Part shown: positions 1 through 7,121 of the stretch, in pieces | Layout: each line of letters starts with the position of its first letter | How positions within the stretch are numbered: the first letter of the stretch is position 1 | DNA from: LH-M37 sp032251315 | GTDB lineage: Bacteria > Pseudomonadota > Gammaproteobacteria > SZUA-229 | NCBI GenBank assembly: GCA_032251315.1 | Contig: JAVVEE010000031.1 | Coordinates: forward strand, 1 to 27,792 | Length of the DNA stretch: 27,792 nt | Direction: 5' to 3' | Translations under genes and position numbers: made by a program | The notes under the pieces: generated by a model | The model's database searches: none | What the model was told of the DNA's origin: nothing | The model's input: only the letters and a program-made list of their open reading frames with translations

Positions 1-1
1 A

Positions 2-46
2 CCCGCTAAAATAATGGCGGAACAAATGGCTGCTATCGCAGCTTAG
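2..46 (+). CDS. Possible 3' end of a gene cut by the window edge
   Basis: One plus-strand frame is open from the left edge and ends at TAG 44-46, giving an alanine-rich tail of 14 residues (PAKIMAEQMAAIAA). The composition suits the C-terminus of a helical protein, but 45 bases are too few to assign a family or to exclude chance. The 180 bases up to smpB hold no other gene, so a gene converging on smpB is plausible. Confidence 0.3.
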   Translation, partial: PAKIMAEQMAAIAA

Positions 47-130
47 GATGTTATGCACTTCGGAGTTGAATCTGCCTGTTAAAAAATAGCTTTATCAAAA
101 TAATTTAAATTGAAAATAGATTAAGGGGAC

Positions 131-176
131 GATATTTTCAGGTTTGATGTGTATTAGCTCAGACCTGAAAGATATC
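131..176. repeat. Long imperfect inverted repeat between convergent units
   Basis: Bases 131-146 pair with 160-176, leaving a 13-base loop. The stem has about 16 pairs, one G-U pair and one bulged base. It lies between the possible gene tail at the left edge and the 3' end of smpB, so a bidirectional transcription barrier or mRNA 3'-end stabiliser fits the position. Neither side has the run of T expected of a classic intrinsic terminator, so the role is inferred from position only. Confidence 0.5.
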
Positions 177-225
177 GCTTAGCTGTTCCACCTCCGTGAT
201 CTATTCTTGTTTTTTTTCCGGAACC

Positions 226-699
226 TCAGTGACTGCCTTTAAGCGTGCGCTGTTTTTCCCGATTCCAGTCACGTTCTTTATCAGCCGCGCGTTTGTCATG
301 GGCTTTTTTACCTTTGGCGACACCGATATCCATTTTGACGCGACCGTTCTTCCAGTACAGCGCCAGCGGCAGCAAGGTGTAGCCCTTGCGTTCGATCTGG
401 CCGATAAGGCGGTCAATTTCACGGCGGTGCATCAGCAGTTTGCGCGAGCGAGTGGGGTTGGGTTTGATGTGGGTCGAGGCAGAGAGCAGGGGGGTAATCT
501 GGCCGCCGTACCACATCAGCTCATTTTTATGAACGACGATATAGCTTTCGCTAATCTGTACCCGGCCCTCGCGAATACTTTTAATTTCCCAGCCTTCAAG
601 TACGATACCGGCCTCAAAGTTATCTTCTATGGAATAATCATGCCGCGCCTTACGATTAAGGGCGATAGTGTTGGAAGGGACTTTCTTTTTTTTGGCCAT
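226..699 (-). CDS. smpB: SsrA-binding protein SmpB (ribosome rescue)
   Basis: SmpB binds tmRNA and delivers it with EF-Tu to ribosomes stalled on truncated mRNA (trans-translation, cytoplasm). The product is 157 residues, the usual family length. It begins MAKKKKVPSNTIALNRKARHDY and contains the family-typical LEGWEIKSIREG and ESYIVVHKNE segments of the OB-like barrel. It ends in a basic tail (KKAHDKRAADKERDWNREK), the part that becomes helical in the decoding centre. An in-frame ATG 15 bases upstream (714) is open, but the conserved MAKKK start at 699 fits the family better; neither has a strong ribosome-binding site. The tmRNA gene itself is not seen in this window. The gene is divergent from the symporter at 844. 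A weak minus-strand -10 (TATACT, 740-745) lies in between. Confidence 0.97.
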   Translation of the reverse strand: MAKKKKVPSNTIALNRKARHDYSIEDNFEAGIVLEGWEIKSIREGRVQISESYIVVHKNELMWYGGQITPLLSASTHIKPNPTRSRKLLMHRREIDRLIGQIERKGYTLLPLALYWKNGRVKMDIGVAKGKKAHDKRAADKERDWNREKQRTLKGSH

Positions 700-782
700 G
701 ATTATTGAATACAAGAATTGGGTTAGCGGTGCGAAGCAGAGTATACATGTTGTGCATGAATTTGTACCGTTCTAGGCAGACT

Positions 783-809
783 TTGCCATTGCCGGTATGA
801 TTGTATAAT
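783..809 (+). promoter_or_regulatory. Candidate sigma-70 promoter for the symporter-ratA-rnfH unit
   Basis: TTGCCA at 783-788 and a perfect TATAAT at 804-809 are separated by 15 bases, a little shorter than the ideal 17. The -10 lies 34 bases before the ATG at 844. The only gene it could serve directly is the symporter, with ratA and rnfH following closely. Confidence 0.5.
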
Positions 810-843
810 CTCAGCACACGTTTCTCTGTAGCAGGTAATAATA

Positions 844-2214
844 ATGACAAGTGAACGGCAGTCTATACACGGACAGTGGTCGACACGATTGATGTTTATT
901 CTGGCGGCCACCGGCTCAGCTGTCGGCCTGGGTAACATCTGGAAATTCCCCTACATTACCGGTGAGAATGGTGGGGGCACTTTTGTACTGGTGTATCTGC
1001 TCTGCATCGCCCTGATCGGCATTCCTGTGATGATGGCCGAGGTCATGCTAGGCCGTCGCGGCCGGCAGAGCCCGATTAACACCATGAAAACCCTCGCCGA
1101 AGAGGAGAAGCGCAACGTAAACTGGATCTGGCTCGGCCGGATGGGCATGGTCGCCGGCTTCCTGATTCTCTCCTATTACAGTGTCATCGCCGGCTGGGCG
1201 ATGTCCTATATTTTTCGTACCGCCAGCGGCGTCTTTGTAGGTGCCACGGCCGAAGGGGTGAGCAGCATATTTGTCGATCTGGTGTCCGATCCGGAAAAAT
1301 TGCTGGCCTGGCATACTATTTTTATGGCGATGACCATGATTGTGGTCGCGCGCGGCGTGAAGCACGGGCTGGAGATGGCAATTCGCTTTTTGATGCCGGC
1401 TTTATTCGCCCTGTTGCTGTTGATCGTCGGTTACGCCATGACCACCGGCCATTTTATGCAAGGGGTGCATTTCATGTTCACCCCCGGCGAGATTAGCAAT
1501 GAAGGCATTCTGGACGCCATGGGCCATGCCTTTTTCACTCTCAGCCTGGGCATGGGCGCGATTATGGTATACGGCTCCTACCTGCCCAAAGGCACTTCCA
1601 TTGTTCAGGCGACAATGTTTATTGCCGCCGCCGATACCCTTGTTGCGCTGCTGGCGGGTCTGGCCATTTTCCCCATCGTCTTCGCCAACGGCCTGGAGCC
1701 CGGTGCCGGCCCCGGCCTGATATTCAAAACCCTGCCCATTGCCTTTGGGCAGATGGAAGCGGGCACCCTCATCGGCACGACTTTCTTTATTCTGCTGACA
1801 TTTGCGGCCTGGACCTCGGCCATCTCACTGATCGAACCGGCGGTCGCCTGGCTGGTGGAAAACAAGGGCATGAATCGACTCCATGCCTCTGTCTGGACGG
1901 GTGTGGCGGCCTGGTTCGTGGGGCTAGGCACCATCTTCTCGTTCAATATCTGGTCGGATAAAACCTGGAGCATCCCCTACATATTCAAGGACTACACCTT
2001 GTTCACCACGCTGGAGAATCTGACCTTTAATGTCATGCTGCCACTGGGCGGGCTGTTCATCGCCATTTTCTCGGCCTGGCTGATGCGCGAGGCATCCAGC
2101 CGCGATGAACTCCATACTTACGACTGGATTTATAAACTCTGGCAAATACTGCTGAGATATGTCACCCCTGTTGCCATTATAATAGTGTTTCTGAAAGCCA
2201 TTAGTATCATCTAG
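844..2214 (+). CDS. Sodium:neurotransmitter symporter family (NSS/SLC6) transporter
   Basis: Inner-membrane sodium-coupled symporter, probably taking up amino acids or related small molecules; the substrate cannot be read from the sequence. It has 456 residues and about 11 hydrophobic segments, like the short bacterial members (MhsT type) that lack TM12. The TM1 signature GSAVGLGNIWKFPY (about residues 24-37), containing the unwound sodium and substrate site, is intact and is followed by GENGGGTFVLVYL. TM6 (FFTLSLGMGAIMVYGSYLP) and TM8 (TFAAWTSAISLIEP) match the family. ATG 844 has an AGGT seven bases upstream. The stop is 9 bases before ratA, so the genes are probably co-transcribed. A symporter is not a usual member of the smpB-ratA-rnfH-bamE-fur cluster and looks inserted. 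Confidence 0.93.
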   Translation: MTSERQSIHGQWSTRLMFILAATGSAVGLGNIWKFPYITGENGGGTFVLVYLLCIALIGIPVMMAEVMLGRRGRQSPINTMKTLAEEEKRNVNWIWLGRMGMVAGFLILSYYSVIAGWAMSYIFRTASGVFVGATAEGVSSIFVDLVSDPEKLLAWHTIFMAMTMIVVARGVKHGLEMAIRFLMPALFALLLLIVGYAMTTGHFMQGVHFMFTPGEISNEGILDAMGHAFFTLSLGMGAIMVYGSYLPKGTSIVQATMFIAAADTLVALLAGLAIFPIVFANGLEPGAGPGLIFKTLPIAFGQMEAGTLIGTTFFILLTFAAWTSAISLIEPAVAWLVENKGMNRLHASVWTGVAAWFVGLGTIFSFNIWSDKTWSIPYIFKDYTLFTTLENLTFNVMLPLGGLFIAIFSAWLMREASSRDELHTYDWIYKLWQILLRYVTPVAIIIVFLKAISII

Positions 2215-2223
2215 GATTGTATT

Positions 2224-2667
2224 TTGTCATCGATAAAACGTAGTGCACTGGTGAATTATTCGCCCGCCGAAATGTATGCTCTGGTCAATGATGTAGAATC
2301 CTATGCCAAATTTCTACCCTGGTGCCGTTCATCGGCGGTATTGAGTGAGTCCGAAACCGAGATGCGCGCCGCCATCGAAATTGCCAAAGGCGTGCTCAAC
2401 AAAACCTTTGTCACCCATAACCGGCTGACTAAAAACAGCCGTATCGAGATAGAGCTGGAAGAGGGGCCGTTCAGCCGGTTGCACGGCTTCTGGTTATTCG
2501 AGCCCCTTAAAGTAGAAAACGCCTGCCGGGTCAACCTGGAGCTGGAATTCGAATTTAAGAGCGCGCTGATGGCGATTGCCGCCAAACCGATTTTTACCCA
2601 GATCGCCAATTCGCTGGTCGATGCTTTCTGTCAACGCGCAATCGAGGTATACGGTGAACGAGACTGA
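2224..2667 (+). CDS. ratA: RatA / Coq10-like START-domain protein
   Basis: A 147-residue protein of the polyketide cyclase/START fold. E. coli RatA was described as a toxin that blocks 70S ribosome association, while mitochondrial Coq10 homologues bind ubiquinone; which role applies here is open. The N-terminus (SSIKRSALVNYSPAEMYALVNDVESYAKFLPWC) is highly typical. The best start is TTG at 2224, because it gives the family N-terminus directly and no ATG precedes it. It lies 9 bases after the symporter stop and overlaps rnfH by 14 bases, suggesting coupled translation. Confidence 0.93.
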   Translation: MSSIKRSALVNYSPAEMYALVNDVESYAKFLPWCRSSAVLSESETEMRAAIEIAKGVLNKTFVTHNRLTKNSRIEIELEEGPFSRLHGFWLFEPLKVENACRVNLELEFEFKSALMAIAAKPIFTQIANSLVDAFCQRAIEVYGERD

Positions 2668-2992
2668 ATCAAGCCCCAAAACCATCAATGTCGAAGTGGC
2701 TTATGCCGAGCCCGAGAAACAGCTGATTCTGCCGGTAAATGTCGATGAGGGTACCACCGTGGGCGGGGCGATCGTGCAGTCGGGGATAATGATGCATTTT
2801 CCCGATCTGGATATCGAAAACAGCAAGGTGGGGATTTTCGGCAAGGTCACGCCCATGACCACGGTGCTGCGCGACGGCGACCGCGTGGAGATTTATCGAC
2901 CGCTGATTGCCGACCCGAAAGAGGTTCGCCGCAAACGCGCCGCAGAAGGCAAAGCTACCAAAAAGGGCGGTGACGGCGGTGCTGAAAAATAA
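2654..2992 (+). CDS. rnfH: RnfH family ubiquitin-like protein (RatB)
   Basis: A small beta-grasp protein of 112 residues. The core (TINVEVAYAEPEKQLILPVNVDEGTTVGGAIVQSG, then GIFGKVTPMTTVLRDGDRVEIYRPLIADPKEVRRKRA) is the standard RnfH family pattern. It lacks the C-terminal GG of sulfur-carrier relatives. Its biochemical role is not established; the name comes from an association with Rnf operons. GTG at 2654 is chosen over upstream starts because GAGG at 2644-2647 is well spaced and it removes a non-homologous extension. The C-terminus is lysine-rich. The gene ends 4 bases from the facing bamE stop. Confidence 0.92.
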   Translation: MNETESSPKTINVEVAYAEPEKQLILPVNVDEGTTVGGAIVQSGIMMHFPDLDIENSKVGIFGKVTPMTTVLRDGDRVEIYRPLIADPKEVRRKRAAEGKATKKGGDGGAEK

Positions 2993-2996
2993 AGAG

Positions 2997-3365
2997 CTAT
3001 TCTTCCTCAACCGTTGTTTCGGGTTCGCGGTACTCACTGGCATCGATTTCAACCAGGGTATCGCCCTCGAAATACAGCGTTAAACGCGATTGCGTCGCCG
3101 GCTGGCGACCGGGTACAAGCCGATAAATGTAGTCCCAGCGGTTAGCATGGAAGGGATCTTTGAGGGTCGGATTGCCGATGATGGCGGTGATTTCAGCCTT
3201 TTTCATGCCGATGTGCAGTTTGTCCAGCATTTCCCGCTTGATTTCATTGCCCTGGATCACATCCTGCCGGTGGGCCTCGGGCAGCCAGCTTGCACATGAG
3301 GTCAGTAGCAGCAGTAATAAGGGTATTGAAACAGAGAGGGCTCTAAAGCGAGGGCGATTAATCAT
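2997..3365 (-). CDS. bamE: Outer membrane assembly lipoprotein BamE
   Basis: Accessory lipoprotein of the BAM complex that inserts beta-barrel proteins into the outer membrane. The 122-residue product has a signal peptide with a hydrophobic run (IPLLLLLL) and lipobox LTSC, so Cys24 is the likely lipidated first residue. The SmpA/OmlA domain follows: QGNEIKREMLDKLHIGMKKAEITAIIGNP, then DPFHANRWDYIY and a final strand with LTLYFEGDTLVEI. It is divergent from fur, as in pseudomonads, and convergent with rnfH with only 4 bases between the stops, so no separate terminators fit there. Confidence 0.96.
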   Translation of the reverse strand: MINRPRFRALSVSIPLLLLLLTSCASWLPEAHRQDVIQGNEIKREMLDKLHIGMKKAEITAIIGNPTLKDPFHANRWDYIYRLVPGRQPATQSRLTLYFEGDTLVEIDASEYREPETTVEEE

Positions 3366-3418
3366 AGGTATTTAAGTCGAAGTGGTTTAGCATAACGGCT
3401 GGGAATACTAACGTATTT

Positions 3419-3437
3419 AACATTCATAATCAGTAGA
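3419..3437 (+). promoter_or_regulatory. Weak candidate Fur site ahead of fur
   Basis: This 19-base stretch matches 12 of 19 positions of the classical Fur consensus, with an intact ATAATCA centre. It lies 9 bases before the fur ATG, where autoregulation would act. A 12/19 match in AT-rich DNA can occur by chance. Confidence 0.25.
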
Positions 3438-3445
3438 AAATTATC

Positions 3446-3865
3446 ATGGAATCAAATGATTTAAAGAAAGCCGGGCTCAAGATTACCCTGCCCAGAATGA
3501 AAATCCTTGAGTTTCTTGAAGCTTCACCGGTCAGGCACCAGAGTGCCGAGGACATTTATCGGGCATTATTAGAAAGTGGCGAAGAGGTGGGGCTGGCAAC
3601 GGTCTACCGTGTGTTGACGCAGTTTGAGACTGCCGGTCTGGTGACGCGGCACCATTTTGAAGGCGGCCAGGCCGTGTTTGAACTGAGTCGAGCGGGCCAT
3701 CATGACCACATCGTCTGCGTGATCTGTGGCAAGGTGGAAGAGTTTTTCGATGAGACCATTGAGGCGCAGCAGGATAAAATTGCCGAGAAAATGGGCTATG
3801 AAGTGACCGATCACAGCCTGACTCTGTACGGGCGCTGCGGTGAGTGCCAGAAAAAACCCATTTAA
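3446..3865 (+). CDS. fur: Ferric uptake regulator Fur
   Basis: Iron-sensing repressor, 139 residues, the usual length. The N-terminal winged helix (about residues 10-80) contains LKKAGLKITLPRMKILEFLE and the recognition segment GLATVYRVLTQFETAGLV. The metal-binding region has HHDH (85-88) followed by CVIC (Cys91, Cys94), and a second cysteine pair sits at 131 and 134 near the C-terminus, completing the structural zinc site. The gene is divergent from bamE, with an 80-base shared control region, and is followed 52 bases later by relA. Within this window the only strong Fur-box match is at 23046-23064. Confidence 0.97.
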   Translation: MESNDLKKAGLKITLPRMKILEFLEASPVRHQSAEDIYRALLESGEEVGLATVYRVLTQFETAGLVTRHHFEGGQAVFELSRAGHHDHIVCVICGKVEEFFDETIEAQQDKIAEKMGYEVTDHSLTLYGRCGECQKKPI

Positions 3866-3895
3866 ATTGTGTTGTTTAAGCAACCGGTTTCACGA

Positions 3896-3925
3896 CTCTG
3901 CATGGCATAATTAGGTCATGCAGAG
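3896..3925 (+). promoter_or_regulatory. Inverted repeat folding over the relA start codon
   Basis: Nine bases at 3896-3904 (CTCTGCATG) are exactly complementary to 3917-3925 (CATGCAGAG). A G-U pair and a C-G pair extend this inward to an 11-pair stem with an 8-base loop. The relA ATG (3918-3920) is inside the 3' arm and the AGG of its ribosome-binding site is at the loop edge. In RNA this would hide the start region; in DNA it could be an operator. No T-run follows, so it is not a typical terminator for fur. Confidence 0.6.
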
Positions 3926-6083
3926 CACCCGCCAACACAGCCAGATTACCCGGCGCTATACCATAGATGAATATGTCCATCTCATCGGCCGTTCTGTTGA
4001 AGATGCAGCCCTGCTGCGTAAAGCCTGCGAAATGGTCTGGGACCTGCCCGCCGACAAAGACATGCCCAGCAGCCTGGATGTTGCGCTTCTTCTAAGTGAG
4101 CTGGGCTCCGATGAAATCACTCTGATTGTCAGTTTGTTGAGCACCAGCCAGCTGATGGAATCGCCGCAGGCCGCTGATCTCGAATCGATTTTCGGCCCGA
4201 AAATCATGAGCATGGTCAAAAACGTCTGCCAGCTGCACGCTTTTAAAAGTTACGATGTCAATGATACCCCCGATCAGGCTGAGCGCCTGCGCCGCATGCT
4301 GCTGTCGATGGTGGAAGATGTTCGGGTGGTGCTGATCAAGCTGGCCTACCGGGTGCAGCGACTGCGCCAGTTGAAACAGTCCTCGCCCGAGCAGCAGCAG
4401 GCGGTGGCCCGGGAAACGCTGGATATTTTTGCGCCCATTGCCAATCGCCTGGGTATCGGCCAGCTGAAATGGGAGCTGGAAGACCTTTCCTTCAGGTATC
4501 TGGAGCCGGAAACATACCGGCGCATCGCCTCCTACCTGGCTGAAAAGCGCGAAGAGCGCGAGCAGTTTATTGCCCAGGTGGTGGCGACGCTGAAGCAGGA
4601 GCTTCAGGCTGTCGGCATCAAGGCCGAGGTTTATGGTCGCCCCAAACACATCTACAGCATCTGGAAAAAGATGACCGAAAAGCACCGTGATTTTGACGAG
4701 TTGTTTGACGTCAGGGCGGTGCGAATTGTGGTGAAGAGCGTAGCCGACTGTTATACCACGCTGGGGATAGTGCATGGCCTGTGGCGGCATATCGAGAAGG
4801 AGTTCGATGATTACATCGCCAATCCCAAGGATAACGGGTATCAGTCCCTGCATACCGCAGTGCGTGGGCCGCAGGGCAAACCGGTTGAAATTCAGATCAG
4901 AACACCGGCCATGGACGAGTTTGCCGAACACGGTGTGGCCGCGCACTGGCGTTATAAAGAGGGTAAACAGGCCGATGCCAGCTTGCAGGCGGGCATCAAC
5001 TCCTTAAGAAAATTACTGGATAAGGATAAGGTCGGCGATGAAGACCTGCTCGATAGCTTTCGTTCGGAAATGTTTCATGACCGGGTCTATGTGCTCACCC
5101 CGCAAGGCCGGGTGATTGATCTGCCCCAGGGTGCGACCCCGGTCGATTTCGCCTATGCGGTGCACACCGAAGTCGGGCACCGCTGTCGCGGTGCCAAGGT
5201 CAACGGTCGCATCGTGCAGCTGACCTATGAGCTGAAAAACGGCGAGCAGGTCGAAATTCTCACCAGCAATGAAGCCGCGCCGGTACGTGACTGGTTAATT
5301 CCACATTTGGGTTATATCAAAACATCCCGCGCACGAAATCGCGTGCGCAGCTGGTTCAAGCATCAGGACAGGGATAAAAATCTCAGTGACGGCAAGGTCC
5401 TCTACGAGCGTGAAGTCAAACGTCAGGGCGTTCGCCCGGACATGGATGCGCTGTTGAAAGCCTGTAAACAGCCTTCAGCAGAGGAGCTGTTCGTGGCCAT
5501 CGGTCGGGGCGATCTGTCGCTCATACAGCTGTCAACCACGCTTCAACAGCAGCGGGGAGATGAAAAGGAAGCCGTTATTCCGATTCTGCCTAAAGCGCAG
5601 CGCAATCATGAAAAAAGCCCATCCGGCCGGATTAATGTGCGCGGAGTGGACAATCTGCTAACCACTATCGCTAATTGCTGCAAACCGGTGCCGGGTGATG
5701 AGATTATCGGTTTCATTACCCGTGGCAAGGGCGTCAATATTCACCGTCGGGACTGTGCCAACATCATCAATCTCAATGAAGAAGACCGGGCCCGCCTGAT
5801 TGAGGTTGAATGGGGCGGAGAGATTGCCGAGTCCTATCCGGTCACGCTGATCATTAACACGGTTGACCGCCAGGGATTGCTCAATGATGTCATTAACACA
5901 CTGGCCAGTGAAAAAGTTAACGTACTGGCAATGAATACCCTCTCGGACAAGAAGCAACAAACGGCCCGCATGGCGATCAGCATTGAAATTCACAACCTGC
6001 AACAGCTGACCCGGGTCATGGATAAAATTGGCCAGCTGCCTAACGTCATTAACGTCATGCGTGGTTCGAATACAGCGCGGTAA
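3918..6083 (+). CDS. relA: GTP pyrophosphokinase RelA (ppGpp synthetase I)
   Basis: Makes (p)ppGpp from ATP and GTP/GDP when uncharged tRNA is in the ribosomal A site. The product has 721 residues, close to E. coli RelA. Domains in order: a degenerate HD hydrolase region (about 20-200) without the HDxxED metal site, hence RelA rather than bifunctional SpoT/Rel; the synthetase with YGRPKHIYSIWKKM and the monofunctional-type acidic motif EFDD (295-298), then NPKDNGYQSLHT; TGS (about 390-455, RVYVLTPQGRVIDLP); a helical and zinc-finger-like region containing NCCKPVPGDEIIGF; and a C-terminal ACT domain. ATG 3918 has only a short AGG upstream and sits in a hairpin. It follows fur rather than the more common rlmD. 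Confidence 0.96.
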   Translation: MQSTRQHSQITRRYTIDEYVHLIGRSVEDAALLRKACEMVWDLPADKDMPSSLDVALLLSELGSDEITLIVSLLSTSQLMESPQAADLESIFGPKIMSMVKNVCQLHAFKSYDVNDTPDQAERLRRMLLSMVEDVRVVLIKLAYRVQRLRQLKQSSPEQQQAVARETLDIFAPIANRLGIGQLKWELEDLSFRYLEPETYRRIASYLAEKREEREQFIAQVVATLKQELQAVGIKAEVYGRPKHIYSIWKKMTEKHRDFDELFDVRAVRIVVKSVADCYTTLGIVHGLWRHIEKEFDDYIANPKDNGYQSLHTAVRGPQGKPVEIQIRTPAMDEFAEHGVAAHWRYKEGKQADASLQAGINSLRKLLDKDKVGDEDLLDSFRSEMFHDRVYVLTPQGRVIDLPQGATPVDFAYAVHTEVGHRCRGAKVNGRIVQLTYELKNGEQVEILTSNEAAPVRDWLIPHLGYIKTSRARNRVRSWFKHQDRDKNLSDGKVLYEREVKRQGVRPDMDALLKACKQPSAEELFVAIGRGDLSLIQLSTTLQQQRGDEKEAVIPILPKAQRNHEKSPSGRINVRGVDNLLTTIANCCKPVPGDEIIGFITRGKGVNIHRRDCANIINLNEEDRARLIEVEWGGEIAESYPVTLIINTVDRQGLLNDVINTLASEKVNVLAMNTLSDKKQQTARMAISIEIHNLQQLTRVMDKIGQLPNVINVMRGSNTAR

Positions 6084-6178
6084 CTATAGGGTTAATGTTA
6101 TGGCTAATATTCTAGAGACTGAGATTCTGGTAAGATTCGAAAAAACTTTTTTTGCCAACCGTTCCGGAGCGACCTTTC

Positions 6179-6865
6179 TTGACATTTAATCTGATTAAAA
6201 AAGCTATCTATGCGCTTTTTTTAACCAACAAGTATGGTTTTAAGTTAAGAAAAAAGCATACTCCTGAAGAAACCACCCGCCTCCGACTGGCTTATGCGGA
6301 AGCACTGTTGTCACGCCTTAATATCAGTGTCGAAGTTGAAGGCGCTGAAAAACTGAAAAAAGACGGTCAGTACCTGATTATTTCCAACCACCGAAGCGTG
6401 ATTGATCCCCTGATTATTGAAATCGCACTCAAAGGCAGCGGCATCAACAGCTTGTGGATTGCCAAAAAGGAACTCTATAACTCATTTTTCTTTGGCATGT
6501 TTACGCGCAATGCGGGCACGATATTGCTGGATCGAGATTCAAAGCAGATGAGTGCATTTTTCGGCGACATTAAAGCCGGTGTTGCCGACGGTTATTCCAT
6601 TAGTGTTTTTCCTGAAGGCACTCGCAACAAAACCGAAGCCCCGCTGGCCGAATTCAAGGAAGGATCGCAAATCATCGCTATGAAAAATCGCTTGCCGATC
6701 CTGCCGGTATACATCAAAACCAACGCCAATGAAGTGCTAATGGAGTCCTTAAAATACGACACTCCGAATTTGAAAATCGTTATCGAGATTGGCGACATCA
6801 TTGATTACAAAGATCGCTCCGGAAATTTGCAGGAGCTCTATAAAGCACGCTTTAATATCGCCTGA
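6179..6865 (+). CDS. PlsC-like 1-acyl-glycerol-3-phosphate acyltransferase family protein
   Basis: Membrane-associated acyltransferase of the PlsC/LPLAT family, transferring a fatty acyl group to a lysophospholipid or similar acceptor. Block I, NHRSVID (H71 to D76 from this start), holds the catalytic His-x4-Asp. Block III, FPEGTRN, is near residue 143 and binds the phosphate. A block II-like arginine is in the GTILLDRDSKQ segment. Length is about 228 residues. No in-frame ATG is available: TTG at 6179 is preferred because CGGAG lies about 9 bases upstream, and TTG at 6152 is an alternative adding nine residues (upstream frames close at a TAG). It is not known whether it makes phosphatidic acid or acylates another lipid. 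It stands alone after relA and faces the lpxB-mlaA operon. Confidence 0.85.
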   Translation: MTFNLIKKAIYALFLTNKYGFKLRKKHTPEETTRLRLAYAEALLSRLNISVEVEGAEKLKKDGQYLIISNHRSVIDPLIIEIALKGSGINSLWIAKKELYNSFFFGMFTRNAGTILLDRDSKQMSAFFGDIKAGVADGYSISVFPEGTRNKTEAPLAEFKEGSQIIAMKNRLPILPVYIKTNANEVLMESLKYDTPNLKIVIEIGDIIDYKDRSGNLQELYKARFNIA

Positions 6866-6927
6866 GTATAAACGCGTTATGGATATCTTCTGTACACGAC
6901 CCATTGCATATTAATTAATCTAATCTG

Positions 6928-6998
6928 TTAGTGTTTCCCGCTAACGCTGCTGTGATAATCACCAAAGTGATGTTTTTATAAAAGATGCCGATCATCAG
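6928..6998 (-). pseudogene. Decayed 3' fragment of a paralogue of the outer-membrane protein gene at 7122
   Basis: Bases 6931-6997 align to 7158-7225, inside the neighbouring outer-membrane protein gene, with 56 of 68 columns identical and one missing base. On the minus strand the fragment reads LMIGIFYKNI, shifts frame at the missing base, and continues FGDYHSSVSGKH then TAA; the intact gene reads LMLGIFHENIDFGDFHTSLSGEHRYVGG. Several differences are conservative, so this was once a coding copy that diverged and then decayed. Its upstream end stops 3 bases short of the REPIN-like element at 7002. The rest of the copy is absent. Confidence 0.75.
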
Positions 6999-7001
6999 TT
7001 T

Positions 7002-7102
7002 TGTAGGTCGGGAAGCCTTTCCCGACGAAATGTTTGGCAGTGCAATAATCAGGCGGAATTTCAGCTATCAGCATTTTGTCGGCAAGGGCTTGCCGACCTA
7101 CA
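7002..7102. repeat. REPIN-like pair of inverted REP sequences
   Basis: Two 31-base units lie in inverted orientation at 7002-7032 and 7072-7102. Each begins (on its own strand) with the head TGTAGGTCGG. Each contains a short hairpin with an 8-pair stem: GTCGGGAA with TTCCCGAC on the left, GTCGGCAA with TTGCCGAC on the right. Each ends AAAATG or GAAATG. The whole unit is 101 bases. This is the architecture of REP doublets moved by REP-associated tyrosine transposases (RAYT). The hairpin differences between units are compensated on both arms. No transposase gene is in the window. It lies between convergent genes. Confidence 0.85.
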
Positions 7103-7121
7103 GGGTTGAATTCGACGTCTC

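Noticed and set aside
1..225. tmRNA gene next to smpB
   Set aside because: No tRNA-like ends, tag reading frame or long-range pairing of a tmRNA could be found in the available bases.
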